Shown here one piece after another: positions 1 to 7,377 of a stretch of DNA of 12,746 bases. This DNA comes from an uncultured Eisenbergiella sp. (GTDB taxonomy: Bacteria > Bacillota > Clostridia > Lachnospirales > Lachnospiraceae): positions 1 to 12,746 of the forward strand of contig CANQTI010000035.1 of assembly GCA_947626725.1 (NCBI GenBank), written 5' to 3'. Each line of letters starts with the position of its first letter. The first letter of the stretch is position 1. The notes under the pieces were generated by a model, which worked only from the letters and a program-made list of their open reading frames with translations, was not told the DNA's origin and did no database searches. The translations under genes were made by a program, and so were the position numbers.

Positions 1-150
1 TTGGCCCATGTCAGAAAATACGGGTTGTCTGAGCGAAGCGAGTTTCCCGTATTTTCTGACAGCTTTGGGCAAAAAAGACGGCGGGCGGATGATGCGTTCC
101 GGTTCGGGCTCGCGGGGTCTGCGGGCTGTTCCCTTTTCGGAGGCCGGACG
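1..150. repeat. Palindromic dispersed repeat, copy 1 (cut by window edge)
   Basis: This stretch matches the centre and right half of the complete copy at 1814-2057. It contains the same perfect 16-bp arms (TGTCAGAAAATACGGG at 9-24 and its reverse complement at 46-61) around an identical 21-base loop. The right flank follows, including the shared stretch that ends in a CGGAGGCCGGA motif near 138-148. The left outer arm would lie outside the window. It begins about 50 bases downstream of the rsiV stop codon, so minus-strand transcripts of the sigV-rsiV operon would read into it. No coding potential was recognised. It could act as a 3' hairpin or be a non-autonomous mobile repeat; the sequence alone does not decide. 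Confidence 0.85.
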
Positions 151-200
151 CTGGCAGCACCTGTGAGACTGGACTGGCGGGGCCGAGCGAACGGTACCGT

Positions 201-1235
201 TCAGCCGATCACGAACTCTGGGAAGCCCATTGAACCGGGCGCGATCTCGTACTCTCCAAACACGATCACGACCTTCCCGTCCCCGTTCAGGTAGAACATC
301 GTCTCCGGCGTGACGGTGGTGAAGCCCTCTGTATCCGCCAGATCGCCAAATCCGAAATACATCGCGTTCTCGTCGGTCTGTATCCTCCGCTCGATCTGCT
401 CTGTAATGCTTTTGTTGCAAAGATCGATATAATCGTCACCCAGAAGCTCCTGCAGCGTCAGAGCGCGTTTTTCTGCCAGATTCAGATTGTAATAATGGCG
501 TTCCTCCTCCGCGGACACCCAGTCCTTTGCGGTGACCAGCACGAAGGACAGGATATCCTCCTCCTGATAGGTGACATCATAGTCCACATAAATATCCATG
601 GTCCGGCCGCCCCACTCCTCCTCGGTGCCGCCGGTGGCGAAAAAGGCCTCCTTATATTCCGCAAACTCCTCCTTCGCCTGCGCCATATAGGCGTCCACGA
701 TCTCCTGGATCTCTGCATTGACCTCATCGCTGTTTCCGTCGTCCGCGATCTGCGGAACCTCCAGGTTCATCTCATAGTCCCCGTCCATGCCGTGCCAGGA
801 ACGGATCGTCAGCACTTGGACGAGCTTTCCCAGGACCGGGAGCTGGCCCATTTCCTTCGCAAACACCTCGCTGGTGTTGGCCCCGATCCCCAATATCAGC
901 AGCAGCGCCGCGGCGGCGGCGACAGCGTACCGGCATATACGTCCGCCAGGGCGCTTTTGTTTCTTTTCTAATATTTCATTTCCCTTGGCTTTTTCCGCTT
1001 TCCCTGTTTTTTCCATTTTATCTGTCTTTTCCGTCATTCCCATCTTTTCTGTCTGCCCCATTTTTTTCCCCTGCTCTTCCCATCCGCTTTCCGCTTCCGG
1101 CCCTTCTGCGCCGTTCTGATCCGACTTCACGGAAGCGACAGCGCGCCGGACCGCTTCGTCCAGCTCCTCCGGGATCTGTATGGCATCATAATATTTCCCG
1201 GCATCCTTGATCCGGTTCCATTCCTCACGCCTCAT
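201..1235 (-). CDS. rsiV: RsiV-like membrane anti-sigma factor (DUF4179/DUF3298)
   Basis: The predicted product is 344 residues. It has a cytoplasmic N-terminal segment (about 1-50), then a Lys/Glu-rich linker (55-97). One transmembrane helix follows at about 102-118, and then an extracellular domain to the end. The C-terminal part (about 248-344) has the RsiV/DUF3298 pattern: a hydrolysed-looking 'ALTLQELL' segment, a 'FYLNGDGKVVIVF' strand and a 'YEIAPGSMG' end. The segment just after the membrane helix resembles DUF4179. In Bacillus subtilis, RsiV holds SigV inactive until it binds lysozyme, after which signal peptidase and RasP cleave it. A Val-Phe-Ala motif at 124-126, right after the helix, could be such a signal peptidase site (inference). 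The start follows a GGAGGTGA ribosome site that overlaps the end of the sigma gene, with a 7-base gap, so translation is probably coupled. The linker holds a hexapeptide repeat (59-82). The family is fairly clear; the lysozyme ligand is inferred by homology. Confidence 0.85.
   Translation of the reverse strand: MRREEWNRIKDAGKYYDAIQIPEELDEAVRRAVASVKSDQNGAEGPEAESGWEEQGKKMGQTEKMGMTEKTDKMEKTGKAEKAKGNEILEKKQKRPGGRICRYAVAAAAALLLILGIGANTSEVFAKEMGQLPVLGKLVQVLTIRSWHGMDGDYEMNLEVPQIADDGNSDEVNAEIQEIVDAYMAQAKEEFAEYKEAFFATGGTEEEWGGRTMDIYVDYDVTYQEEDILSFVLVTAKDWVSAEEERHYYNLNLAEKRALTLQELLGDDYIDLCNKSITEQIERRIQTDENAMYFGFGDLADTEGFTTVTPETMFYLNGDGKVVIVFGEYEIAPGSMGFPEFVIG
990..1061 (-). repeat. Four-unit 18-bp in-frame tandem repeat within rsiV
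   Basis: Four consecutive 18-bp units encode MGQTEK, MGMTEK, TDKMEK and TGKAEK (residues 59-82 of the anti-sigma factor). Each ends in Glu-Lys and the period is exact, with diverged but clearly related DNA. It lies in the cytoplasmic linker between the presumed sigma-binding segment and the membrane helix. Its exact multiple-of-three period means copy-number change would keep the reading frame. Confidence 0.85.
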
Positions 1236-1242
1236 CCTGCCG

Positions 1243-1716
1243 TCACCTCCAGTCCTTTCTCAGACGCCTCAGCGCGCTGTACAGTCTGGATTTCACCGTG
1301 TTCAGATTCACTCCGGTGATCTCAGAGATCTGCTTCAGCGTCAGATCCTCATAAAAATGCAGGATCACCACGGTCTTCATCGGTTCCGGGAGGCCCAGCA
1401 CTTCTTCGTACAGCTCCCGGTCCCGGTCATAAGCGCTTTCCCGATACGGCTGCTCCGGCAGCTCCTCCTCCGGCGTTTCCCTTCGGTTTTCCCGCAGGTA
1501 CTGCAGCGACTCGTTCACCACGATCCGGTAAAACCAGGTTTTCAGCGCGTCAGGATTCCGAAGTCCATGGCATTTCTCCAGTCCCTTCACGATCGCGTTC
1601 TGCACCACATCCAGCGCGCCGTCCCGGTTCCGCACATAGCTGTAGGCCAGCCGGTAAAACCGATCCTGGTTTTTCAGAATATGAGAAACCGCGCGCTCAT
1701 AAATCTCCTGCGCCAT
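1243..1716 (-). CDS. sigV: ECF-family RNA polymerase sigma factor, SigV-like
   Basis: This encodes a 157-residue extracytoplasmic-function sigma factor. Region 2 spans about 15-80, with 'LAYSYVRN', the 'DVVQNAIVKGLEK' segment and 'LKTWFYRIVVNES', which is typical of the -10-binding part. Region 4 spans about 100-153 and has the helix-turn-helix 'TLKQISEITGVNLNTVKSRLYSALRRLRK'. There is no extra domain and the length is usual for the family. The ATG at 1716 was chosen because GAGGAGG lies just upstream at good spacing; a longer frame reaching 1776 lacks such a site. The downstream anti-sigma gene begins 7 bases after the stop, the classic sigma/anti-sigma operon layout. The SigV assignment rests mainly on the RsiV-type partner; in B. 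subtilis that pair controls lysozyme-resistance genes. I found no convincing autoregulatory promoter upstream. Confidence 0.88.
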   Translation of the reverse strand: MAQEIYERAVSHILKNQDRFYRLAYSYVRNRDGALDVVQNAIVKGLEKCHGLRNPDALKTWFYRIVVNESLQYLRENRRETPEEELPEQPYRESAYDRDRELYEEVLGLPEPMKTVVILHFYEDLTLKQISEITGVNLNTVKSRLYSALRRLRKDWR

Positions 1717-1777
1717 GCCCGCCTCCTCTCCCGGCACGTCTCTATTCTGTGCCGCTCCTGTCTTATAGATGCACAAA

Positions 1778-1798
1778 GCCCGCCAAAAGTTGGCGGGC
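1778..1798 (-). terminator. GC-rich hairpin between bsh and sigV, possible terminator
   Basis: A perfect 9-bp stem (GCCCGCCAA / TTGGCGGGC) has a 3-base loop. On the minus strand it is followed by TTTGTG, a weak U-tract. On the plus strand a run of six T follows about nine bases after the stem. It sits between the palindromic repeat and the sigV start. It could end transcripts from bsh or lie in the sigV leader. Confidence 0.45.
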
Positions 1799-1813
1799 CT
1801 CCCTGTTTTTTCT

Positions 1814-2057
1814 GCCGCATCCGACCTCCGAAAAAGGGAACAGCCAGCGGACTCTGTGGGGCCCTTTGCCGGAAACGCATCTTTTAATCCGCCCGCTGTC
1901 TTTTGGGCCCATGTCAGAAAATACGGGTTGTCTGAGCGAAGCGAGTTTCCCGTATTTTCTGACAGCTTTGGGGCAAAAAGGCGGCGGCGGATGATGCGTT
2001 CCGGCTCGGGTTCGCAGAGTCCGTTGGCTGTTCCCTTTTTCGGAGGCCGGATGCGCC
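1814..2057. repeat. Palindromic dispersed repeat, copy 2 (complete, about 244 bp)
   Basis: The whole stretch is an imperfect inverted repeat centred near 1938. The inner stem is perfect: 16 bp at 1912-1927 and 1949-1964, with a 21-base loop. The outer arms pair through GCCC/GGGGC and AAAAG/CTTTT, then through CAGAGTCCG and GGCTGTTCCCTTTTTCGGAGG with their complements at 1822-1857. Pairing continues to the ends, where GCATCCG at 1817-1823 matches CGGATGC at 2048-2054. Bases 1904-2051 match copy 1 at 1-148 closely. It ends 2 bases from the bsh stop codon and carries no recognisable gene. It fills most of the 343-base gap between bsh and sigV. A miniature inverted-repeat element or a large REP-type sequence would fit. 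Confidence 0.88.
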
Positions 2058-2059
2058 TC

Positions 2060-3034
2060 TCAGTTCTGCTGCCGGATCTGCTGCCCCGTGATCAGCGGAT
2101 AGACCGCCAGGACGCTGCCCTCCAGATCCTCCCGGTGCATATCCACCGCCGTGATCTGGCTGTTTTCGTAGGTCGTATAGTAATAGATCCCCTTGTCGGT
2201 GTTGCAGCACGAGCTGTAAATGGTGATCTCATATTTGCCGCCGCCCATGTGGACGCAGCCCCTCTGCTGGGCCACCGAACCCAGGATGTGGAAAAACTGG
2301 CTGATGCTCTCGGATTCTGAATCGCCGGAAAGGGAATTCATCTTCGTGAAGACGGCCTTCACGAACCGGGAGGCCGAGGAAAGATCGCCGGGAAGCCCCA
2401 TGCCGCCCATCCCGCGGCTGTAGGCGGAAAGCTCCAGCCCCTTCGCAAAGGTATTCTCCGGCGCCTCTGCGGTCAGGTATCTGTAATTGTTCAGGCCGAA
2501 CATCTGGATATCGAAGGTCGGGTTGTTGGTCAGGACGCCCACCGGATTGTCGTAGACCTTCAGGCCGTCCTTCACGGACTCCACCGTGAGGGAGGCGTCC
2601 CGGTCGGAAATGATCCAGTGCAGCGGCGAGAGCGGAAGCTCCTCGCTGAAATTGATCTTCACCAGGTTCAGGCGCGCCAGCAGCGCTCTGGCCTCCTCCA
2701 CCGTGGCGCACTGGCCCAGGATCCACGGGATGAACTCAAAGGGGGAAACATTATCCTTTCCCGGCTCCTCCGGCTTGTAATCCGCGTTCCCCGGAAAATT
2801 CAGACCGGCCATTCCCAGCCCCTTTTCATTGACCGCATCGTAATAAAGCGGATAATCCCCCACCACATAGGCCATGCCGATCATTGCATAATGCTCGATC
2901 AGACTCCCCGCTTTCCGAAAATGGAACGGATGCCGCCGGGGCGTCACCGTGACCGTCTCATGATAGGAATATTCCAGATCCAGATTGCGTCCGAAATAAT
3001 GATCCTTTGTTCTGTAATTCGCTGCTGTACACAT
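2060..3034 (-). CDS. bsh: Bile salt hydrolase (choloylglycine hydrolase family)
   Basis: The product is a 324-residue N-terminal-nucleophile hydrolase that cleaves the amide bond of glycine- or taurine-conjugated bile acids. No signal peptide is visible, so it should be cytoplasmic. The ATG at 3034 is chosen because it follows AAGGAGA and puts Cys at position 2, which becomes the catalytic N-terminal residue after Met removal. The other known active-site residues are all present: Arg16 and Asp19 in 'FGRNLDLEYSY', Asn79 in 'GLNFP', Asn170 in 'LTNNP' and Arg223 in 'ASRF'. Length and the 'DYPLYYDAVNEKGLG' and 'GIYYYTTYENSQI' motifs match characterised enzymes rather than penicillin V acylases. 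The loop before 'GLPGD' reads Tyr-Ser-Arg-Gly, a pattern linked in lactobacilli to taurine preference. The gene follows the GH13 gene by 54 bases with no clear promoter between, so they are probably cotranscribed. Confidence 0.95.
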   Translation of the reverse strand: MCTAANYRTKDHYFGRNLDLEYSYHETVTVTPRRHPFHFRKAGSLIEHYAMIGMAYVVGDYPLYYDAVNEKGLGMAGLNFPGNADYKPEEPGKDNVSPFEFIPWILGQCATVEEARALLARLNLVKINFSEELPLSPLHWIISDRDASLTVESVKDGLKVYDNPVGVLTNNPTFDIQMFGLNNYRYLTAEAPENTFAKGLELSAYSRGMGGMGLPGDLSSASRFVKAVFTKMNSLSGDSESESISQFFHILGSVAQQRGCVHMGGGKYEITIYSSCCNTDKGIYYYTTYENSQITAVDMHREDLEGSVLAVYPLITGQQIRQQN

Positions 3035-3088
3035 TGCTGTCTCCTTCTTGATTTTTATTTTTTCAGCCCGCTTTTCCACACTCCGAAT

Positions 3089-5236
3089 TCAGCGCCGCTG
3101 CCAGAAATCCTCCTGCACTTGCTGTTTTTCCATCTGAGGCTCTCCCTCTTCCGCATACTGTAATACCATGGCAGAGGTTTTAGACATCGTAACCTGCAGC
3201 TTTCCACCCGTGACCTCATAGGAAATAGGATCCGTATCATATCCTTCATCGTGGGTATAAATCAGCCGTCTAAGACACGCGTTCTGCGGAATCCCCAACT
3301 CCCAGACTGAAACATTCTTCGTAACCGCATGATCGTTATTATTGATCAAAACCACGGAATGCTGCGTGCGGTCAAACCGTCCATAAACGAGAAAATTATA
3401 ATCAGCATACAACCGTTTAAGAGAACCCGTTCGAAACTCCCGATTCTGTCTATGCATCCGAATTACGTCCCGGTGAAACTGAATGAGTTGCTCATCCTCC
3501 CGACCCCAGGGATAGGTTCGGCGATTGTCCGGATCCGTAAAACCGCACAATCCCGCCTCATCTCCATAGTACAGCGTTGGAGCCCCCACCCATGTCATCT
3601 GAATCACCACGGCTTCCCGCAGCACCGCCTTATCCACACTTCTTTCCGCAGCCTCCGGTCCCAGACTGTTGGCCCGTCCAACGGTGCGTCCCGTCCGTGT
3701 CAGAAAACGGGAATGGTCATGATTGGAAAGCTGGTTCATGGCCGTCATCCCGGATGGCATCGCCATACGCGCTCCATATCGGGTCATGGACTCAAAAAAC
3801 ACCTCCGCATTTCCCAAAAGATCTCTGCGAAAATCATCACTGTGCTTTTCCATTCCGGTCAAAAACCATGTCACCGGCTCCATGAACGCATCATAATTCA
3901 TGACAGTATCCCACTCGTCCCCGCACAGCCAGGGAGAAGGATCCCCATAGTGTTCCGCCAACACAATGGCCTGCGGATTAGCCTCCCGTACCGCTCTGCG
4001 GAATTTTTTCCAGAACTGGTGATTATACTCGGGCGTATGACCCAAATCGGCGGCCACATCCAACCGCCAGCCATCCGCATTATAAGGAGGCGACACCCAT
4101 TTCTTCCCTATATAGAGAATATACTCCTCCAATTCTCTGGATCCTTCATAGTTGAGCTTAGGGAGGGTATCATGCCCCCACCAGCCGTCATATGTGGAAT
4201 TATATGGAAAACGGTTCTCCTCCCGAAAGCGGAAATAACTATGGTACGGGCTTTCCGCAGATATATAGGCACCCTTTTCATAGCCGGGCGCATTTTCATA
4301 GATCCGTTCCCGGTCCATCCATTTATTAAAAGAACCGCAATGATTGAACACACCGTCCAGAATGACGCGCATTCCCCTCTTATGTGCTTCCTCCACCAGC
4401 TTCGCAAACAGTGCATCACTGGCTTCCAGATTCTCCCGGTCAGTCACCCGGGTAATATAGCGCTGCGCATTGGTATTTTCCGTTTCCCAATCCTCCAGAA
4501 GTCGGCCTCCATCCTTCACAATCTTCCCATAGTGAGGATCAATGTGATCGTAATCCTGAATGTCATACTTATGGTTGGACGGGGAAACAAATATTGGGTT
4601 AAAATAGATCACTTCCACCCCCAACCCTCCCAAATAATCCAGGCGGTTCATCACGCCCTGCAGATCACCGCCATAAAAATTCCCTACATCCATGGCTGCC
4701 GGATAGCTGTACCAATCCTCCACATGACGGCTTTTCGCGTTCACATACTGATATTCGCCCGTCAGCACATCATTGCCAGGATCGCCGTTGCAGAATCGAT
4801 CCACAAAGATCTGATACATCACCGCCCCTTTTGCCCACTGCGGTGTTTCAAAACCGGGAATAATCACAAAGCGGTACGCTTCCTCCGAACGCCTCACTAC
4901 GCCGCGGCAATCATAATCACAAACAATGCTTCCTGCTACAATCTGGAAATAATATGTTATTTTTTCATCGTCTAATTGCAGTTCCGCCTCATAATAATCA
5001 AACTGTTCATCCGAATTCACACGAAACATCAGGTTTTTCCGGTTCCTGCACATCAGAAAAACCCTGTCCACATTCTTTCGCTTGGTGCGCAGACGAATCT
5101 TCACCCTGCTGTAGGGCGCAGGCTGGGCCGGTGTCACGAAATTTTCTGTTGTATCGCTAAAAATAGCCCGTTTCGTAAATACCGGACGCATCTCACTCAG
5201 ATACTTCTGATCTTTAAAAAACCGTTCTGGCTCCAT
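3089..5236 (-). CDS. GH13 alpha-glucan hydrolase (neopullulanase/cyclomaltodextrinase-like)
   Basis: This is a 715-residue intracellular-type glycoside hydrolase of family 13, expected to cut alpha-1,4 (and perhaps alpha-1,6) bonds in maltodextrins, cyclodextrins or pullulan. An N-terminal beta-rich region (about 40-128) resembles the CBM34-type domain of neopullulanases. The catalytic barrel starts at 'VMYQIFVDRFCNGDP' (139-153). The conserved regions are all visible: DGVFNH (294-299), GWRLD with nucleophile Asp393, LAEHYGD with acid/base Glu428, and NHD with Asp507. A C-terminal beta domain (about 600-695) follows. No signal peptide is seen. At 715 residues it is longer than the roughly 590 usual for neopullulanases; the catalytic part has inserts, for example at 240-275. 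The ATG at 5236 is preceded by AGGGGA. A promoter lies upstream at 5267-5295. Exact substrate cannot be read from sequence. Confidence 0.9.
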   Translation of the reverse strand: MEPERFFKDQKYLSEMRPVFTKRAIFSDTTENFVTPAQPAPYSRVKIRLRTKRKNVDRVFLMCRNRKNLMFRVNSDEQFDYYEAELQLDDEKITYYFQIVAGSIVCDYDCRGVVRRSEEAYRFVIIPGFETPQWAKGAVMYQIFVDRFCNGDPGNDVLTGEYQYVNAKSRHVEDWYSYPAAMDVGNFYGGDLQGVMNRLDYLGGLGVEVIYFNPIFVSPSNHKYDIQDYDHIDPHYGKIVKDGGRLLEDWETENTNAQRYITRVTDRENLEASDALFAKLVEEAHKRGMRVILDGVFNHCGSFNKWMDRERIYENAPGYEKGAYISAESPYHSYFRFREENRFPYNSTYDGWWGHDTLPKLNYEGSRELEEYILYIGKKWVSPPYNADGWRLDVAADLGHTPEYNHQFWKKFRRAVREANPQAIVLAEHYGDPSPWLCGDEWDTVMNYDAFMEPVTWFLTGMEKHSDDFRRDLLGNAEVFFESMTRYGARMAMPSGMTAMNQLSNHDHSRFLTRTGRTVGRANSLGPEAAERSVDKAVLREAVVIQMTWVGAPTLYYGDEAGLCGFTDPDNRRTYPWGREDEQLIQFHRDVIRMHRQNREFRTGSLKRLYADYNFLVYGRFDRTQHSVVLINNNDHAVTKNVSVWELGIPQNACLRRLIYTHDEGYDTDPISYEVTGGKLQVTMSKTSAMVLQYAEEGEPQMEKQQVQEDFWQRR

Positions 5237-5266
5237 GAAGCATATCCCCTTTATTATACTTCTTTC

Positions 5267-5295
5267 ATCATATCCCCAAATTCTTTCCGTGTAAA
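5267..5295 (-). promoter_or_regulatory. Sigma-A promoter of the GH13-bsh unit
   Basis: On the minus strand, TTTACA (5290-5295) and TATGAT (5267-5272) are separated by exactly 17 bases, each one mismatch from consensus. Transcription would start near 5260, leaving a leader of about 24 bases that includes the AGGGGA ribosome site. A TATAAT at 5253-5258 is closer to the gene but would place the start inside the ribosome site, so I prefer the upstream pair. Confidence 0.65.
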
Positions 5296-5306
5296 TCAAA
5301 AAATGT

Positions 5307-5338
5307 AAAAAGGACAGCGATCCGTCACTGTCCTTTTT
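5307..5338 (-). terminator. Intrinsic terminator after ftsH (possibly bidirectional)
   Basis: Perfect 11-bp arms (AAAAAGGACAG and its complement) enclose a 10-base loop. The stem ends in a T-run on either strand. On the minus strand more T's follow at 5298-5303. It lies about 170 bases past the ftsH stop codon and just upstream of the GH13 promoter, so it separates the two transcription units. The rest of the gap (5339-5509) is AT-rich and I recognise nothing in it. Confidence 0.85.
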
Positions 5339-5509
5339 AGAGAAGGTACTTCTTCTTATGGGGTATAGCAAAAAATGTATTGGGGGGTTACGAGTATTAT
5401 CATATCAGCCCTATCCTTTTTTGTATATACCTCGCTTTCACAAACTTTACAAAATAACCTCTTAATTTTTGTGCAGTATGCCAATTCCCGGTCAGTTCAG
5501 GCATATATA

Positions 5510-7321
5510 TTACGCGAAAAGAGCTTCGAACTCGGCACGGCCGATTTTTTCCTTCTCCAACAACAGACCAGCACAGGAATGGAGCACATTCTCATGCTTC
5601 TGAATCAATTCCCTCGCCTTTGTATAGCAATCATCAATGATCCGCTTGACCTCCTGATCGATTTCTCCGCTCACAAGCTCACTGCGGGCCCTGGCATGCG
5701 CCAGATCCCGTCCAATAAATACCTCATCGTCATCATCATCATAACAGATGACGCCTATGTTTTCAGACATCCCATAGCGGGTCACCATCTTCCTGGCGAT
5801 CTTCGTTGCCTGCTTGATATCACTGGATGCGCCCGTCGTGATATCGGCAAAGATGAGCTCCTCCGCGATGCGGCCGCCCAGGGAAACCATGATCTCCTGG
5901 AGCATGCGTCCCTTCGTCATGAACATATCATCTCGTTCCGGCAGAGGCATTGTATAGCCTGCAGCCCCGCCCCCTGTGGGGATGATCGAAACGGTATAAA
6001 CCGGCCCCACATCCGGAAGTACATGGAACAGAATCGCATGTCCCGCCTCATGATAGGCCGTGATCTTCTTCTCTCTGTCAGAAATAATACGGCTCTTCTT
6101 TTCCGCTCCTATTCCTACTTTGATGAACGCTTTGCGGATATCTTCCTGTATTATGAATGCCCGATCCTCTTTGGCCGCCGCAATAGCCGCCTCATTCATG
6201 AGGTTCTCCAAATCCGCTCCCGTGAATCCGGCTGTTGTCTGCGCTACCTGTTTTAAGTCCACATCCTCCGCCAGAGGCTTGTTTTTCGCATGGACCCTCA
6301 AAATATCCTCGCGGCCGCCTACATCCGGCGTCCCCACACTGATCTTGCGGTCAAACCTGCCGGGGCGCAGGATCGCAGGATCCAAAATGTCCACCCGGTT
6401 GGTGGCCGCCATAACGATAATTCCCTCGTTGACACCAAACCCGTCCATTTCTACCAGCATCTGGTTCAGCGTCTGTTCTCTCTCGTCATGACCGCCGCCC
6501 ATACCGGTACCCCTGCGTCTGGCCACGGCATCAATCTCATCAATGAACACGATACAGGGTGAATTCTTCTTCGCCTCTTCAAACAGGTCCCGCACCCGGG
6601 ACGCACCCACGCCAACAAACATCTCCACAAAATCCGAACCGGAAATGGAGAAAAACGGTACGTTCGCCTCTCCCGCGATCGCTTTGGCCAACAACGTCTT
6701 GCCAGTGCCGGGAGGGCCTTCCAACAATACGCCTTTCGGAATCCTGGCGCCGACCCGTGTGAATTTTTCCGGATCTTTCAGAAATTCCACAATTTCCTGC
6801 AGATCCTCCTTCTCTTCTTTCAGGCCCGCCACATCCTTCAGCGTGATTTTGGTATCTCCGGCCATGCTCAGCCGCGCCCGGCTCTTGCCGAAGTTCATCA
6901 TCTTGCTTCCGCCGTTCATCTGCGCGTTCTGGGCGTTCATCATCATAAAGAGCAGTGCAACACCGCCCACCATAATGAGTGCGGGCAAAATAGAAGTCAG
7001 AAACACATTTTCGCCGGGCACATCCTGGGGCACATACTCCACGCCTGCCGCTTCCAACTGTTTAATCAGTTCATTAACATCCGTCACAACCAGGAGCCGT
7101 TCCCCACCATCCTTCAAACTGATCTGTGCGGAACCGGTGGGGACTTCCCGATTCTGCACCACCAACACGCCGGAAACGTCTCCATCCTCCAGCATCTGGT
7201 CAAATTCCGCCTGCGTACATGTGTTCTCCATCCGCCGGAGCGTACTGGAAAACCAGAACAGTACCAAGGCTACCAGCACCAGGGAGATCACCAGATTAAT
7301 TCCTCTGCCGTTTCTGTTCAC
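5510..7321 (-). CDS. ftsH: ATP-dependent zinc metalloprotease FtsH
   Basis: This encodes a membrane-anchored AAA+ protease that degrades misfolded and regulatory membrane proteins. With a GTG start at 7321 it has 603 residues: transmembrane helix 1 at about 8-24, an extracytoplasmic domain, and helix 2 at about 107-128. The AAA domain has Walker A GPPGTGKT (202-209), Walker B CIVFIDEID (256-264) and the second-region-of-homology Arg pair in 'ILRPGRFDR'. The protease zinc site is HEAGH (424-428), with a third ligand Asp501 in 'GASSDIKQA'. I chose GTG because AAGGAGG lies five bases before it. The in-frame ATG at 7375 has no clear ribosome site and adds an 18-residue charged extension. The gene ends the tilS-hpt-ftsH run, an order seen widely in Firmicutes. 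An unusual run of five Asp (528-532) lies in the protease domain. Confidence 0.96.
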   Translation of the reverse strand: MNRNGRGINLVISLVLVALVLFWFSSTLRRMENTCTQAEFDQMLEDGDVSGVLVVQNREVPTGSAQISLKDGGERLLVVTDVNELIKQLEAAGVEYVPQDVPGENVFLTSILPALIMVGGVALLFMMMNAQNAQMNGGSKMMNFGKSRARLSMAGDTKITLKDVAGLKEEKEDLQEIVEFLKDPEKFTRVGARIPKGVLLEGPPGTGKTLLAKAIAGEANVPFFSISGSDFVEMFVGVGASRVRDLFEEAKKNSPCIVFIDEIDAVARRRGTGMGGGHDEREQTLNQMLVEMDGFGVNEGIIVMAATNRVDILDPAILRPGRFDRKISVGTPDVGGREDILRVHAKNKPLAEDVDLKQVAQTTAGFTGADLENLMNEAAIAAAKEDRAFIIQEDIRKAFIKVGIGAEKKSRIISDREKKITAYHEAGHAILFHVLPDVGPVYTVSIIPTGGGAAGYTMPLPERDDMFMTKGRMLQEIMVSLGGRIAEELIFADITTGASSDIKQATKIARKMVTRYGMSENIGVICYDDDDDEVFIGRDLAHARARSELVSGEIDQEVKRIIDDCYTKARELIQKHENVLHSCAGLLLEKEKIGRAEFEALFA

Positions 7322-7377
7322 GGTATCCTCCTTCAAAAAAACAATCTTTTCGCCGGCTTTCGCACGGCGGAACATAT

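Noticed and set aside
190..201. Twelve-base palindrome AACGGTACCGTT touching the rsiV stop codon
   Set aside because: It is short, single and without flanking features, so chance is a sufficient explanation.
1..294. Apparent coding frame through palindrome copy 1
   Set aside because: It is open only because the repeat lacks stops; the repeat recurs in noncoding context and the frame runs into the 3' end of rsiV on the other strand.
3329..4975. Long plus-strand open frame of 548 codons opposite the GH13 gene
   Set aside because: It is the antisense shadow of a gene with complete GH13 motifs; no ribosome site or recognisable domain is seen.
5253..5258. Perfect TATAAT close to the GH13 start
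   Set aside because: Transcription from it would start inside the ribosome site, and no good -35 lies at the right distance; the pair at 5267-5295 fits better.
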